In this document: one piece after another, positions 34,243-42,912 of the stretch | Numbering within the stretch: position 1 is the stretch's first letter | Layout of the letters: every line of letters begins with the position of its first letter | Source of the DNA: Burkholderiales bacterium | GTDB taxonomy: Bacteria > Pseudomonadota > Gammaproteobacteria > Burkholderiales > Burkholderiaceae_C | DNA: 64,000 nucleotides | Reading direction: 5' to 3' | NCBI GenBank assembly: GCA_016191525.1 | Contig: JACPOK010000033.1 | Location: 372,001-436,000 of the forward strand | Position numbers and translations under genes: made by a program | The notes under the pieces: model-generated | What the model saw: only the letters and a program-made list of their open reading frames with translations | The model's database searches: none | What the model was told of the DNA's origin: nothing

Positions 34243-35910
34243 ATGCCGTCCCCCACCGCCGGAATTCCCGTCGTCAACGTCGCCCGCAGCGGCTCCACGC
34301 TGGTGGATGCGCTGGTGTACGGCACGGCGTGGACGGGCGGCGTCGTCACCTACAGCTTCCCGGAATCGAATTCGCTCTGGTCCAGCGCCAGCAACACGGG
34401 CTACGGCCCCTCCAGCGGCAGCGGCGAGCCCTGGACGGGTTATTTCAGCCCCCTGTCCAGCTCGGACCGCGGCTTCTTCAACACCGCTCTTCAAAAGTGG
34501 TCCGCGGTGGCCAACCTGCAGATCGGCCAGGTCGCCGATTCTTCCACCTTTGTGGGCGACATCCGCGCCGCGTACACCGTCTCGGCCAGCCACACCGACG
34601 CGCAGGCCTGGGCCTACCTGCCTTCCAACACCGCCACAGCGGGCGACGTCTGGTTCAACGCCAACAGCACCTCGGGCTCCGACGTGTGGACAGCGGGCAC
34701 CTACCCCAACATGGCGCTGCTCCACGAGCTGGGGCATGCGCTGGGGCTGAAGCACCCGTTCGAAGGCGCCACCACGCTGCCCAGCGCCTGGGACACGCAG
34801 CTGTTCACGGTGATGAGCTATTCGTCGCAGCCGGGGTACACCAATTCGTACATGACGATGTACCCCACCACGCCCATGATCCTGGACGTGCTGGCCATCC
34901 AGTACATCTACGGCGCCAACTACAGCTACCACAACACCAGCGACACCTACACCTACGGCGACTCGGTCAAGTACAACGAGACCATCTGGGACGGCGGCGG
35001 ATCGGACACCATCAGCTACAGCGGCAGCATCAGTTCGTCGATCGACCTGCGCGAGGGCCACGGTTCCACCATCGGGCAGCGCGTGTACTGGGGCACCAGC
35101 CGCGCCACCGAAGTCGCTCTCAACAACGTGTGGATCGCGTACGGGGTGGCCATAGAAAACGCCATCGGCGGCCAGTCGGTGGACGCCATCACCGGCAACG
35201 ACCTGGACAATGCCCTGATGGGCCGCGGCGGCAACGACATCCTGGACGGCGGCGCGGGCACCGACACCGCCGTTTTCACCGGCCGCTACAGCGACTACAC
35301 CATCACCCGCAGCGGTACCACCTACACGGTGACCGACAAGGTCAGCGGCCGGGACGGCTCGGACCAGGTCACCAACATCGAACAATTCCGGTTCAGCGAC
35401 GGCACACTGGCCGCGGCTTCGCTGATTGCCTACGTGCCGACGCGGGCCGAATCGCTTTCCATCCTGGGCGTGTACCGCGGCTTCTTCGGCACGGCGGCCC
35501 CGGCGGCCATCTACACCGCCGCCGCAGCGGTGGTGGGCTCGGCTTCGACTTCCGCCTACGCCATCGCGGTGGGCAACAACTTTTCCAGCACCACCAGCGA
35601 TGCGCTGTCTTCGCAGGTGATGGGCAACTTCGGCATGAGCACCACCACGCTGGGCACGGCCAGCTACACGGCGCTTAAAACCGCTGTGGCGCAGATCTTC
35701 AACGTGTACCCCACGGCGCGCGGCCAGGTGGTGCTGAACATCGCCAACCTGCTGGGCGGGCTGGAGAACGACAGCGTGTTCGGCGCGGTGGCCCGCACCT
35801 TCAACAGCCGGGTGCTGTCCGACTACAGCAGCGCGCCGGCGATCGGGCTGGACATTGACAGCAGCCCGCTGATGCTGGTGGGCGTGAGCGAGCTAGCCCC
35901 GGGCGGCTAG
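34243..35910 (+). CDS. Serralysin-like RTX metalloprotease with C-terminal surface module
   Basis: A 555-residue secreted zinc protease. The N-terminal part is an M10B-type catalytic domain: zinc site HELGHALGLKHP (His161, Glu162, His165, His171) and Met-turn VMSY (Met191). RTX calcium repeats (GNDLDNALMGRGGNDILDGGAG, ~318-340) and the usual TRSGTTYTVTDKVSGRDG...IEQFRFSDG block of serralysins follow. Residues ~405-535 form the same module found at the N-terminus of the RsaA-like protein (STTSDALSSQVMGNFGM; ARGQVVLNIANLLGGLEND). It has no Sec signal and is probably exported by a type I system encoded elsewhere. AGGAACAG precedes the ATG. Its end overlaps the convergent GST gene by 18 bp. Confidence 0.88.
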   Translation: MPSPTAGIPVVNVARSGSTLVDALVYGTAWTGGVVTYSFPESNSLWSSASNTGYGPSSGSGEPWTGYFSPLSSSDRGFFNTALQKWSAVANLQIGQVADSSTFVGDIRAAYTVSASHTDAQAWAYLPSNTATAGDVWFNANSTSGSDVWTAGTYPNMALLHELGHALGLKHPFEGATTLPSAWDTQLFTVMSYSSQPGYTNSYMTMYPTTPMILDVLAIQYIYGANYSYHNTSDTYTYGDSVKYNETIWDGGGSDTISYSGSISSSIDLREGHGSTIGQRVYWGTSRATEVALNNVWIAYGVAIENAIGGQSVDAITGNDLDNALMGRGGNDILDGGAGTDTAVFTGRYSDYTITRSGTTYTVTDKVSGRDGSDQVTNIEQFRFSDGTLAAASLIAYVPTRAESLSILGVYRGFFGTAAPAAIYTAAAAVVGSASTSAYAIAVGNNFSSTTSDALSSQVMGNFGMSTTTLGTASYTALKTAVAQIFNVYPTARGQVVLNIANLLGGLENDSVFGAVARTFNSRVLSDYSSAPAIGLDIDSSPLMLVGVSELAPGG

Positions 35911-36525
35911 CGGCGCCGCCCCGAACGGATCGCGCCAGCCCGGCAGCTCATCCAGCCGCGCATGCCAGCGCCGGATGGCGGGGAAGCTCTCCAGCGGAAG
36001 CTGCGCCTCCTTCGCCCAGGGCAGCGCCGCACCCACCGCAAAGTCAGCGACCGTCAGCGCATCGCCCAGCAGAAACTTGCGCCCGGCCAGGTGCGCGTCG
36101 AGCACCCCAGCGGACAGGCTGAACTGCCGCGCCGCCTCCTGCACCACGGCCGCATCGGGCGGGCCCATGCCGATGGCGGGCTTGATCAGGTTCTCGAAAT
36201 ACAGGGTGCCGCCATGGCGCGTGAAGTGGAACGCATCCCAGCTCAGCCAGCGCTGCACCTCAACCTGCGCGCGGGCTTCGTGCGGCCAGAGCGCGGCACC
36301 GGCCACGTTGGACAGGTGGCACATGATGGCATTGGCCTCCCACAGCACCAGGTCGCCGTCCTGCAGCACGGGCAGCCTGCCGTTGGGATTGAGCGCCAGG
36401 AATGCGGGCGCCCTGTGTTCGCCGCGGGCCAGCCGCACGTGGACAAATTCAACGGGCAGGCCAAGATGGCGGGCCACCGCGCAGGCCTTGCGCGGGTTCA
36501 GGGTCTCGTCGTAGTACAGCTTCAT
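35893..36525 (-). CDS. Glutathione S-transferase family protein
   Basis: A 210-residue GST: N-terminal MKLYYDETLNPRKACAVARHLGL, the cis-Pro block GRLPVLQDGD, LWEANAIMCHLSN, and a C-terminal domain with LGDALTVADFAVGAALPW. The Asn-Pro near residue 10 replaces the usual Ser/Cys-Pro, a feature of several bacterial GSTs. The ATG overlaps the SRPBCC stop (ATGA), making it the third gene of an ArsR-SRPBCC-GST operon. Its tail overlaps the convergent protease gene. Confidence 0.87.
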   Translation of the reverse strand: MKLYYDETLNPRKACAVARHLGLPVEFVHVRLARGEHRAPAFLALNPNGRLPVLQDGDLVLWEANAIMCHLSNVAGAALWPHEARAQVEVQRWLSWDAFHFTRHGGTLYFENLIKPAIGMGPPDAAVVQEAARQFSLSAGVLDAHLAGRKFLLGDALTVADFAVGAALPWAKEAQLPLESFPAIRRWHARLDELPGWRDPFGAAPLAARG

Positions 36526-36980
36526 GCGCCGGCCGCCTGCGCCAGGTGCGCATCCAGCTTGTCGAAGCTGCCGGACCAGCCGCCCTGGTGCCCGTCGCGC
36601 GAGTCGGTGGAGGTGAAGCCGGTCTGGCGGAAATGCATGCGCGTCTTGCCGGGCCCCTCTTGCGTCAACTCGATGGTGATCAAGGTTTCCGGCCCCGGCT
36701 TGCCGCTCTCGTCTTCCCAGGCATGGGTCATGACCAGGCGCTTGGGCGCATCGATCTCCTTGTAGACGCCGCGCACCCAATGGTCCACGCCGTCGGGCGC
36801 GCGCAGGCAGGCGCGGTAGCGCCCGCCCGGGCGCAGGTCCATCTCGTGTTCCGGCGTGGTGAAGCCTTCGGGGCCCGACCAGTGCGCCAGGTGCGCCGGC
36901 TGCGTCCAGCAGGCGAACACCAGCGCGCGCGGCGCGTTGAAGGTGCGGGTGATGACCAGTTCGTTACTTGCGTTTGGCAC
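36522..36980 (-). CDS. SRPBCC (AHSA1-like) domain protein
   Basis: A 152-residue START-like protein: ELVITRTFNAPRALVFACWTQPAHLAHWSGPEGFTTPEHEMDLRPGGRY is the AHSA1 N-terminus, followed by the strands of the helix-grip fold and the terminal helix HQGGWSGSFDKLDAHLA. These bind hydrophobic ligands and are very often encoded with an ArsR regulator, as here. It overlaps the ArsR gene by 17 nt and the GST gene by 4 nt. Confidence 0.9.
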   Translation of the reverse strand: MPNASNELVITRTFNAPRALVFACWTQPAHLAHWSGPEGFTTPEHEMDLRPGGRYRACLRAPDGVDHWVRGVYKEIDAPKRLVMTHAWEDESGKPGPETLITIELTQEGPGKTRMHFRQTGFTSTDSRDGHQGGWSGSFDKLDAHLAQAAGA

Positions 36981-37308
36981 GGGGGGCCTCCTTGCGTTGG
37001 ATGTCTTGCAGATAGGAATCGAGCCGCTCGAAGCTGGCGTCCCAGTGCTGCCGGTAGGCGGCGGTCCAGTCGGCCACCTCCTTCAGCGGCGCGCCCTGGA
37101 TGGCACACGGCCGGGCCTGCGCTTCGCGCGAGCGGCCGACCAGGCCGGCGCGCTCCAGGATCTTCAGGTGCTTGGAAATGGCGGGCTGGCTGATGCTGAA
37201 GGGCAGCGCCAGCTCGGTCACGTTGGCGGGCCCCATCGCCAGGCGCGACAGGATGGCGCGGCGCGTGGGGTCGGCCAGCGCGGCGAAAGTCAGGCTGAGT
37301 GTGTCCAT
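36964..37308 (-). CDS. ArsR/SdpR-family regulator
   Basis: A 114-residue winged-helix repressor: LSLTFAALADPTRRAILSRLAMGPANVTELALPFSISQPAISKHLKILERAGLVGRSREAQ is the ArsR-type HTH of the SRPBCC-linked subgroup (seen in pieces such as ISQPAISKHLKIL). It lacks the Cys metal site of true ArsR. First gene of the operon with SRPBCC and GST. ATG 37308 is preferred over the TTG at 37317. A perfect AT-rich palindrome sits 19 bp upstream. Confidence 0.9.
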   Translation of the reverse strand: MDTLSLTFAALADPTRRAILSRLAMGPANVTELALPFSISQPAISKHLKILERAGLVGRSREAQARPCAIQGAPLKEVADWTAAYRQHWDASFERLDSYLQDIQRKEAPRAKRK

Positions 37309-37326
37309 GCTTGTCAAAAACCTTGC

Positions 37327-37338
37327 AGTTATATAACT
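37327..37338. promoter_or_regulatory. Operator-like palindrome before ArsR-SRPBCC-GST operon
   Basis: AGTTATATAACT is a 12-bp perfect palindrome in an AT-rich patch. On the minus strand it contains TATAAC as a possible -10, with TTTGTA as a weak -35 16 bp upstream. Autoregulation by the ArsR protein would act here. Confidence 0.5.
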
Positions 37339-37392
37339 ACTAGGTTAAATACAAAGCCGTGAATTGTCAATCCGGCATCATTTTTAGGAGTG

Positions 37393-37446
37393 AAAAACGG
37401 CTGCAGAGCGCATGCAGCCTGCGTAGGCAGCTACGATTTCAATAGC
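37393..37446. repeat. Dispersed intergenic repeat, copy 3
   Basis: Same family: AAAAACGGCTGCAGAGCGC start, CAGCCTGCGTAGGCA middle, then GCTA-cgatttcaa-TAGC. The GCTA at 37430-37433 supplies the TAG stop of the TPR gene and the repeat encodes its last residues (ALLKS). Confidence 0.78.
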
Positions 37447-39386
37447 GCCTTGACCCAACGCGCATAGGCGGCGTCGCCCTGCCCGTCCACATTCCGGGCC
37501 AGCGCCTGAAGCTCGGCGTGCATGCCGAAGATCTTCCACACCAGGGGCTGAAGCCGCGCCGCGGGGCTCTTGCCTTGCGCCGCGTCCCGCATGAATTGCA
37601 GGGTGCGCTGCCTGAATTCAGGCAGCACCTGCGATTGGTACTGGAAGGCCTTGGCCAGGCCCGACAGGTACATGATGCGCGGCGTCTCGGCCTGGCTCCA
37701 GCGCAGCGCCATGTTCAGCGGCCATTCGAGCAGGTTGCGCTCGCCCCACAGCCTTTCCCGCGTGCCGTAGCCATTGGCCACCGCGCTCAGCATGAACGAC
37801 TGGCCCAACTCCACCAGGTAAGGCGCAATCGATTCGGCCGAGGGCCGCACATAAAACGCGTCCAGCGGCTGGGCCCGGGCCCGGCCCAGATGCGCGAGCA
37901 GGCGCTTTTCAAGCACCAGCACAGCGGAGCCGACGACGCCGGGTTTCACGGCGACCGATTCGGTGGCCAGCCGCAACTTCTTCTCCCTGTCCCACAGCTG
38001 GAAGTTGAGCCGCACCTCCTGGGCGCCGGCCGCGATGGAGCCGGTGACGAAGTGCGTGACCTGCTGCGGCAGCATGCCGGCCACCTGCGCCCCATCCATC
38101 TCGGCGCCGTACACCACCGGCCCGCCGCCCTTGACCATGTTGAACCAGGCCTGGCCCGCGAAGTCCGTCCAGTAATGGACGGCTTCGGCCCAGTACAGGG
38201 CGACGGCGCGCGTCAGGCGCCCCGCATCGTCCTCACGCTGCTGCTCGGCGCGCGAGGCGCCGCTGAGGTTGGACAGCGCAAAGAAGGCGATCACCGGCGC
38301 CTTCGCCTCCTTGGGCGTGAGCAGCCAGGCGGGGTCTTCCAGCCCGTAGCACCACACCGGTTGCCCCAAGGTGATGGTTTCGATCTGCAGCGCCTCCATG
38401 TCGATTTCCGCCGGCACATCGGATTCGGCCCGCAGCTTGAGGAAAGCGTCGGCGTAGCCGTCCAGGTGCTGCTTGTAGGGCGCCATCTCCAGCTGGTACA
38501 TCGCGCGCAGCAGCGCCTCGCCTTGCGTGACGTTCTTCAGCTGCAGGTAGGCCTGCAGCAGGTTCAGGCCGGCCACCGGGTCGTGCCGGCCTGGCACGAA
38601 CAGCTTGCCGATCAGCTGCGGCACCACCGCCGCGTGGCCGTGGTTGCCCAGGTCGCCGGAAATCATCATCAGCGCCGACGATTCATAAAGCCCGCCGTCC
38701 AGCACCTGCCGGTACAGCGCCAGCGCCTCCGGCAAATTGCCCGCGGCCAGCCGCTCGCGCGCCAGCCACAGCTGCGGGCGCCAGCTGCCAGGCAGCGCGC
38801 AGGCCCTGAGCAGCGCCTGCACATACGCCGCCTTGCCACCTGTGTCGTTCTGGATGGCCAGCCACCAGGTGAGTGCGTTGTCCAGGTTGGGGTCGCGCTG
38901 CACGCCGGCCCACAGCAGCTTTGCCGCGCTGGCCTCGTCGCCGCGGAATGACTGCACTTTGGCCAGGTTGACCAGCAAAGTGGCCGTGTCGCCCACCTGC
39001 GCGATGCCTTCCTTCAGCACCGCCTCGGCCTCGTCGAGCTGCTTGTTGGCCATCAGGACGATGCCTCGCGTGGCAAAGCCGCGCTCGGGCATGAGCTTGC
39101 GGTCCAGCTCCAGCAGGCGCGCCGACGCGTCAAGCAACTGCGCAGCGAAACCGTCGTTCAGCGCGCTGATGATCAGGCCATAGAGCTCGCCCGCGTCGTC
39201 CCAGTGCTTGTGCAGGTTGGGCTGCAGCACCTTGTCGAGCCATTCGGCACGGGTGATGCTGATCTCGCGGCCGAACTTGTCCCAGGCCTTGATGAGGGCC
39301 GGCGGCGCAGGGGTAGGTGCAGGCGGCTGGGCGGCCGGCGGCGCCGGGCTGGCGCCGGAGAACATGGACGCGATTCGCTTGAACAT
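37431..39386 (-). CDS. TPR-containing protein of unknown function
   Basis: A 651-residue protein with a Pro/Ala-rich N-terminal segment (SPAPPAAQPPAPTPAPPA), then helical repeats of TPR type (LDEAEAVLKEGIAQVGDTATLLVNLAKVQSFRGDEASAAKLL and similar up to ~residue 300). The second half is a mixed domain I do not recognise (TLGQPVWCYGLEDPAWLLTPKE...). There is no signal peptide or membrane segment, so it is probably a cytoplasmic scaffold. The C-terminal half may be a member of a small family found with repeat-containing regulators; unproven. The 202-bp region before it holds divergent promoters. Confidence 0.75.
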   Translation of the reverse strand: MFKRIASMFSGASPAPPAAQPPAPTPAPPALIKAWDKFGREISITRAEWLDKVLQPNLHKHWDDAGELYGLIISALNDGFAAQLLDASARLLELDRKLMPERGFATRGIVLMANKQLDEAEAVLKEGIAQVGDTATLLVNLAKVQSFRGDEASAAKLLWAGVQRDPNLDNALTWWLAIQNDTGGKAAYVQALLRACALPGSWRPQLWLARERLAAGNLPEALALYRQVLDGGLYESSALMMISGDLGNHGHAAVVPQLIGKLFVPGRHDPVAGLNLLQAYLQLKNVTQGEALLRAMYQLEMAPYKQHLDGYADAFLKLRAESDVPAEIDMEALQIETITLGQPVWCYGLEDPAWLLTPKEAKAPVIAFFALSNLSGASRAEQQREDDAGRLTRAVALYWAEAVHYWTDFAGQAWFNMVKGGGPVVYGAEMDGAQVAGMLPQQVTHFVTGSIAAGAQEVRLNFQLWDREKKLRLATESVAVKPGVVGSAVLVLEKRLLAHLGRARAQPLDAFYVRPSAESIAPYLVELGQSFMLSAVANGYGTRERLWGERNLLEWPLNMALRWSQAETPRIMYLSGLAKAFQYQSQVLPEFRQRTLQFMRDAAQGKSPAARLQPLVWKIFGMHAELQALARNVDGQGDAAYARWVKALLKS

Positions 39387-39551
39387 CGCGTCATTGTCGG
39401 GTCAATCTGCACGCGGCCGCACCTCCTGCGGCCTACCCAGAGCCCCGCGCCAGCTTCGAGATTGCGCTGGCGGCCTTCAGCGAGCCGGCAGTGTTTTCCC
39501 CAGCCGGCGTGGAGGAATTGGCAAACCCCGGCATTTCGCCCCGGCGCACTG

Positions 39552-39580
39552 TTGCAGGCGTGCCGCCTAGTGACTACGCT
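39552..39580 (+). promoter_or_regulatory. Putative promoter of response regulator/hybrid kinase operon
   Basis: -35 TTGCAG (39552-39557), 17-bp spacer, -10 TACGCT (39575-39580). Transcription would start about at the ATG at 39589, so the message may be nearly leaderless, consistent with the lack of a clear ribosome binding site. Confidence 0.35.
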
Positions 39581-39588
39581 AGCCGCCC

Positions 39589-40227
39589 ATGCCAACCGAA
39601 CAGGACAACCCCGCCGCCTTCGAAAGCCCGATGAAGTTCATCGTGGCGGATGACCACAACCTGGTGCGCGACGGGCTGAAACTGGTGATCCGCGGCATGT
39701 GCCCTCAAGTGCAATTTCTGGAGGCGGGCGACGCCGGGTCGCTTTTCGCGGCAGCGCGCTCTTTGCCGCGCGCCCACCTGGCGCTGGTGGACCTGAACAT
39801 GCCGGGCATGGAAAGGGGGACGCGGCTGGCCGACCTTTCCCGGCAGTTTCCCCTGCTGCCGCTGGTCGCCATTTCGGCCCTCACCTCGCCCGATGTGGTC
39901 CGCCGCACGCTGGATATCCCCTCCGTCCACGCCTTCGTCCCCAAAAGCGCCACCGTCGACCACATGCGCCAGGCCATCGGCTCGGCGCTGCGGGGCGCCA
40001 AACTCGCGTTCAGCCCCGCCCCGGATGCGCCGCGGGCCGAACCCGGCCTCACGCCCCGCATGGAGGAGATCCGCCTGCTGCTCAAGGAGGGCATGACCAA
40101 CAAGCTGATCGCGCAGGCACTGGATATCAGCGAAGGCACGGTCAAGAACCACGTCACCGAAATCTTCCGCGCACTGAACGTGTCCAACCGGACGCAAGCC
40201 GCCCGCTACGACCCCGAAACTTCGTGA
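39589..40227 (+). CDS. NarL/LuxR-type response regulator
   Basis: A 212-residue regulator with a receiver domain (acidic DD at 21-22, phosphoacceptor Asp68 in LALVDLNMPG, Lys in FVPKSA) and a LuxR HTH at the C-terminus (LTPRMEEIRLLLKEGMTNKLIAQALDISEGTVKNHVTEIFRAL). It is the output of the hybrid kinase encoded next, with which it overlaps by 4 nt (GTGA). Confidence 0.93.
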   Translation: MPTEQDNPAAFESPMKFIVADDHNLVRDGLKLVIRGMCPQVQFLEAGDAGSLFAAARSLPRAHLALVDLNMPGMERGTRLADLSRQFPLLPLVAISALTSPDVVRRTLDIPSVHAFVPKSATVDHMRQAIGSALRGAKLAFSPAPDAPRAEPGLTPRMEEIRLLLKEGMTNKLIAQALDISEGTVKNHVTEIFRALNVSNRTQAARYDPETS

Positions 40228-41975
40228 ACGCCCAGGCCGCCGACCAGGAAACGCCTGATCCCGAGGACGGAGCCCACTCCCTTCTCACTTTCCTCGTGTT
40301 CCGCGGCGCCGAACTGTTCGGTGCTTTCCTGTACATCACGGCCGTGCCGTGGTGGCGGCTGGCCACCTGGTACCTGTTGGTCTTCACCGCGGCCTCGCTG
40401 AGGTTCCTGTACGCCACGCGGCCGGGGCTGGCCCGGCGCCGGGCTGGCTACCGTTTCTTCGCATGGCTGCACGTGACGGCCCTGGGCAGCGCCGCGTATT
40501 TCATGTACGTGCCCGAAAGCCTGCTGATGCAGACCGTGCTGGGAGTGCAGCTCTTCGCCATGGCGGCAGCGATGGCGCTGCGCCTGTCGGGGGACTTCCT
40601 TCGCACCGCCGTGGGTGTCACCCTGGTCATCGCGCCCGCGGCACTGCGGGCCATCTACGAAGGCACCGGCGGCGGCAACGTACTGCAGGCTTTGATCGGC
40701 GGCGGCGCCCTGTGCGTGCTGGCCACCATCGTCCTGGGCTCGCGCGTTCACGAGCGCTCCCTGCTGAGGCAGTACGAGCAGCGCCGCATGGCCGAACGCG
40801 CGGCGGATGCGATGGCGGGCGTCGGCTTGCTGAAGTCGCGGTTTTTTGCCGCCGTCAGCCACGACCTGCGCCAGCCGGTTCATGCGATCGGCCTGTACCT
40901 GGAGCCGCTGGACCGCCTGAGCACCGCCACGGGCAACGAGGATGCACGCCGCGCCGTGCAGGGCATCCGCCTGAGCTGGCTGGCGCTGGACGGCCTGCTG
41001 TCGCAGGTGCTGGACCTCACGCGCATGGATGCGGGCGCGCTTGAACCGCGCATCCAGCCGGTGGAGCTGGCACCGCTGGTTCGCGGCCTCATCGTGCAGC
41101 ACAGCGCCTCGGCCGAGCGCCGCGGCGTGCGCCTGGTCGCCCTGGCGCGGGAGGGCCGCTACGCGATGGCCGACGAGCTGATGCTCAGGCGCGTGATTTC
41201 CAACCTGCTGGACAACGCCATCAAGTTCTCCGATCCGGGCGCGACCGTGGCGGTGGCGGTGCGTTATGGCAGGACCGCGTGGCGGCTGCAGGTGCGCGAT
41301 GACGGCAAAGGCATCCCTCAGGCAGCACAGGCCATGATCTTTGACGAGTTTGCCCAGATCGGCAACGAGGCGCGTGACCGCCAGCAGGGCTACGGCCTGG
41401 GCCTGGCGATTTCGCGGCGCTTCACCAGCCTGATGCAGGGTAGCCTGACGGTGCGTTCCGAGACGGGGCTGGGTTGCAGCATGACCGTGAGCCTGCAGCG
41501 GGGGACTGCGCCGACATTGCCCGAGGAAACCCCCGGCTCGCCGGAGGCCGGCCGCGGTTCGTCCCCCTCCGGCACGGAACTGCACCAATCACAGCTTTTG
41601 CGGCTGCCGCACCAGGAGATCCTGATCGTGGAGGACGACCTGCTGGTCGCCGATGCCATGACGCACCTGCTGCGGTCATGGGGACAGCGGGTCATGCACG
41701 TGGGAACCGCGGCCGAGGCGCTCGCCCACAGCCGGTTCGGCCAGATCGCCATCTGCGACGTCCGGCTGCCCGGCGGCGCCTCCGGCATGGACCTGGCGCT
41801 GAAGCTGCGCCGGGCCGGCAAGAACGTGCTGGTGATCACAGGCGAAACCGATGCGGGCATCAGGCAGGCGGCGGATGAAGCGGGGCTGACGCTGCTGATC
41901 AAGCCCGTATCCAGCGCCCAGTTGCTCAAGGCCCTGCGCGGCGCTATGGAGAGCGGCCGAAGAGCACGTTCCTGA
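40224..41975 (+). CDS. Hybrid sensor histidine kinase with C-terminal receiver
   Basis: A 583-residue membrane kinase from GTG 40224. About six hydrophobic helices between 20 and 172, then a dimerisation helix with His213 (FAAVSHDLRQPVHAIGLYLEPL), an ATPase domain (NLLDNAIKFSDPG, DDGKGIP, GYGLGLAISRRF), a short linker and a receiver domain with acceptor Asp512 (AICDVRLPGG) and Lys in LIKPVSS. The membrane part has no obvious periplasmic sensor, so it may sense a membrane or redox state. It overlaps the convergent double-receiver gene by 32 bp. Confidence 0.92.
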   Translation: MNAQAADQETPDPEDGAHSLLTFLVFRGAELFGAFLYITAVPWWRLATWYLLVFTAASLRFLYATRPGLARRRAGYRFFAWLHVTALGSAAYFMYVPESLLMQTVLGVQLFAMAAAMALRLSGDFLRTAVGVTLVIAPAALRAIYEGTGGGNVLQALIGGGALCVLATIVLGSRVHERSLLRQYEQRRMAERAADAMAGVGLLKSRFFAAVSHDLRQPVHAIGLYLEPLDRLSTATGNEDARRAVQGIRLSWLALDGLLSQVLDLTRMDAGALEPRIQPVELAPLVRGLIVQHSASAERRGVRLVALAREGRYAMADELMLRRVISNLLDNAIKFSDPGATVAVAVRYGRTAWRLQVRDDGKGIPQAAQAMIFDEFAQIGNEARDRQQGYGLGLAISRRFTSLMQGSLTVRSETGLGCSMTVSLQRGTAPTLPEETPGSPEAGRGSSPSGTELHQSQLLRLPHQEILIVEDDLLVADAMTHLLRSWGQRVMHVGTAAEALAHSRFGQIAICDVRLPGGASGMDLALKLRRAGKNVLVITGETDAGIRQAADEAGLTLLIKPVSSAQLLKALRGAMESGRRARS

Positions 41976-42912
41976 GCCGCCGCAGCGCCGAGACGCCATG
42001 CAGCACCGCCGCGTCCACGGGGACCGCGCCCTCCGGCAGCGGCTCCGCCGCCTGGCGCATCAGCAGGACCGGGTTGGCCTTCTGCCGGCGCGCCAGGTCG
42101 ATCGCGCTCTCCAAATAGTGCCTGATCACCTGGAAGGTGGTTGGCTTCTTGACGAAGCGGTAAATCCGGGCCTTGTTGATCAGCTCGATCAGCCGCTCCG
42201 AGTCGGTGCTGCTGCACAGCGTGATGACGATGATGCGCGGGTGTATCGCCTTCAGGCGCATCAGGAACACCCGGTCGGTCTCGCTTTCCACGTCCAGCGC
42301 GCACAGGAGCACGCTGCAGCGCCTGATTTCCATCAGGCTCAGGCACTCGACGATCGAAGGCGCATAGAAAACGTCGAACGCGGCCGAGAATTCGGCCTCG
42401 ATCAGCCCGAACACCTTCCTGTTGTCGTCAACGACGATCAGCGATTCCCTGAGCGACAGCCCGCCGGTGGCGACCACCTCGAGCGGCAGGACCGCGGGCG
42501 CCGCTGGATCGCCCAGGCCCTGCCGCAGCGCAACCGCGATTTCCACCGCCTCCGCGACGGTCTGCCGGATCGTGTCGTTATCCCAGGGCTTCTTCATGAA
42601 ACGGTGGACTTCGACTTCATTGATGGCGCCGACGATCGCGTCCGTATCGGAATAGCCCGTAAGCAGGATCCGCACCGAGGTGGGCGAGACTTCGCTGGCG
42701 ACGCGCAGGAACTGCACCCCGTTCATGATGGGCATGCGCTGGTCCGAGACGATCACGTCAAAGTGGCGCGTGCCCAGGATCGCGATGGCCTCGTGCGCGT
42801 CCGTCGTGGTCACCACGTCGTAGCCTGCCCTGAAGACGGAGCGCAGCGCGCTCAGGATGCGGGGTTCGTCGTCCACGAACAGCAACGACGGTTTTTTCAG
42901 GGCTTCAGGCAA
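41944..42912 (-). CDS. Response regulator with receiver plus pseudo-receiver
   Basis: A 322-residue protein with two receiver-like domains and no DNA-binding domain. The first has VDDEPR, acceptor Asp57 (FDVIVSDQRMP) and Lys in FMKKPWDN. The second (~155-280, VVDDNRKVFGLIEAEF ... FVKKPTT) keeps the acidic pair and lysine, but the acceptor position reads VLLCALDV, probably Ala, so it may not be phosphorylated. The start is TTG (MPEALKKPSLLF), which overlaps the kinase gene stop by 8 nt. No output domain is visible; it may act by protein contact. Confidence 0.85.
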   Translation of the reverse strand: MPEALKKPSLLFVDDEPRILSALRSVFRAGYDVVTTTDAHEAIAILGTRHFDVIVSDQRMPIMNGVQFLRVASEVSPTSVRILLTGYSDTDAIVGAINEVEVHRFMKKPWDNDTIRQTVAEAVEIAVALRQGLGDPAAPAVLPLEVVATGGLSLRESLIVVDDNRKVFGLIEAEFSAAFDVFYAPSIVECLSLMEIRRCSVLLCALDVESETDRVFLMRLKAIHPRIIVITLCSSTDSERLIELINKARIYRFVKKPTTFQVIRHYLESAIDLARRQKANPVLLMRQAAEPLPEGAVPVDAAVLHGVSALRRLRNVLFGRSP

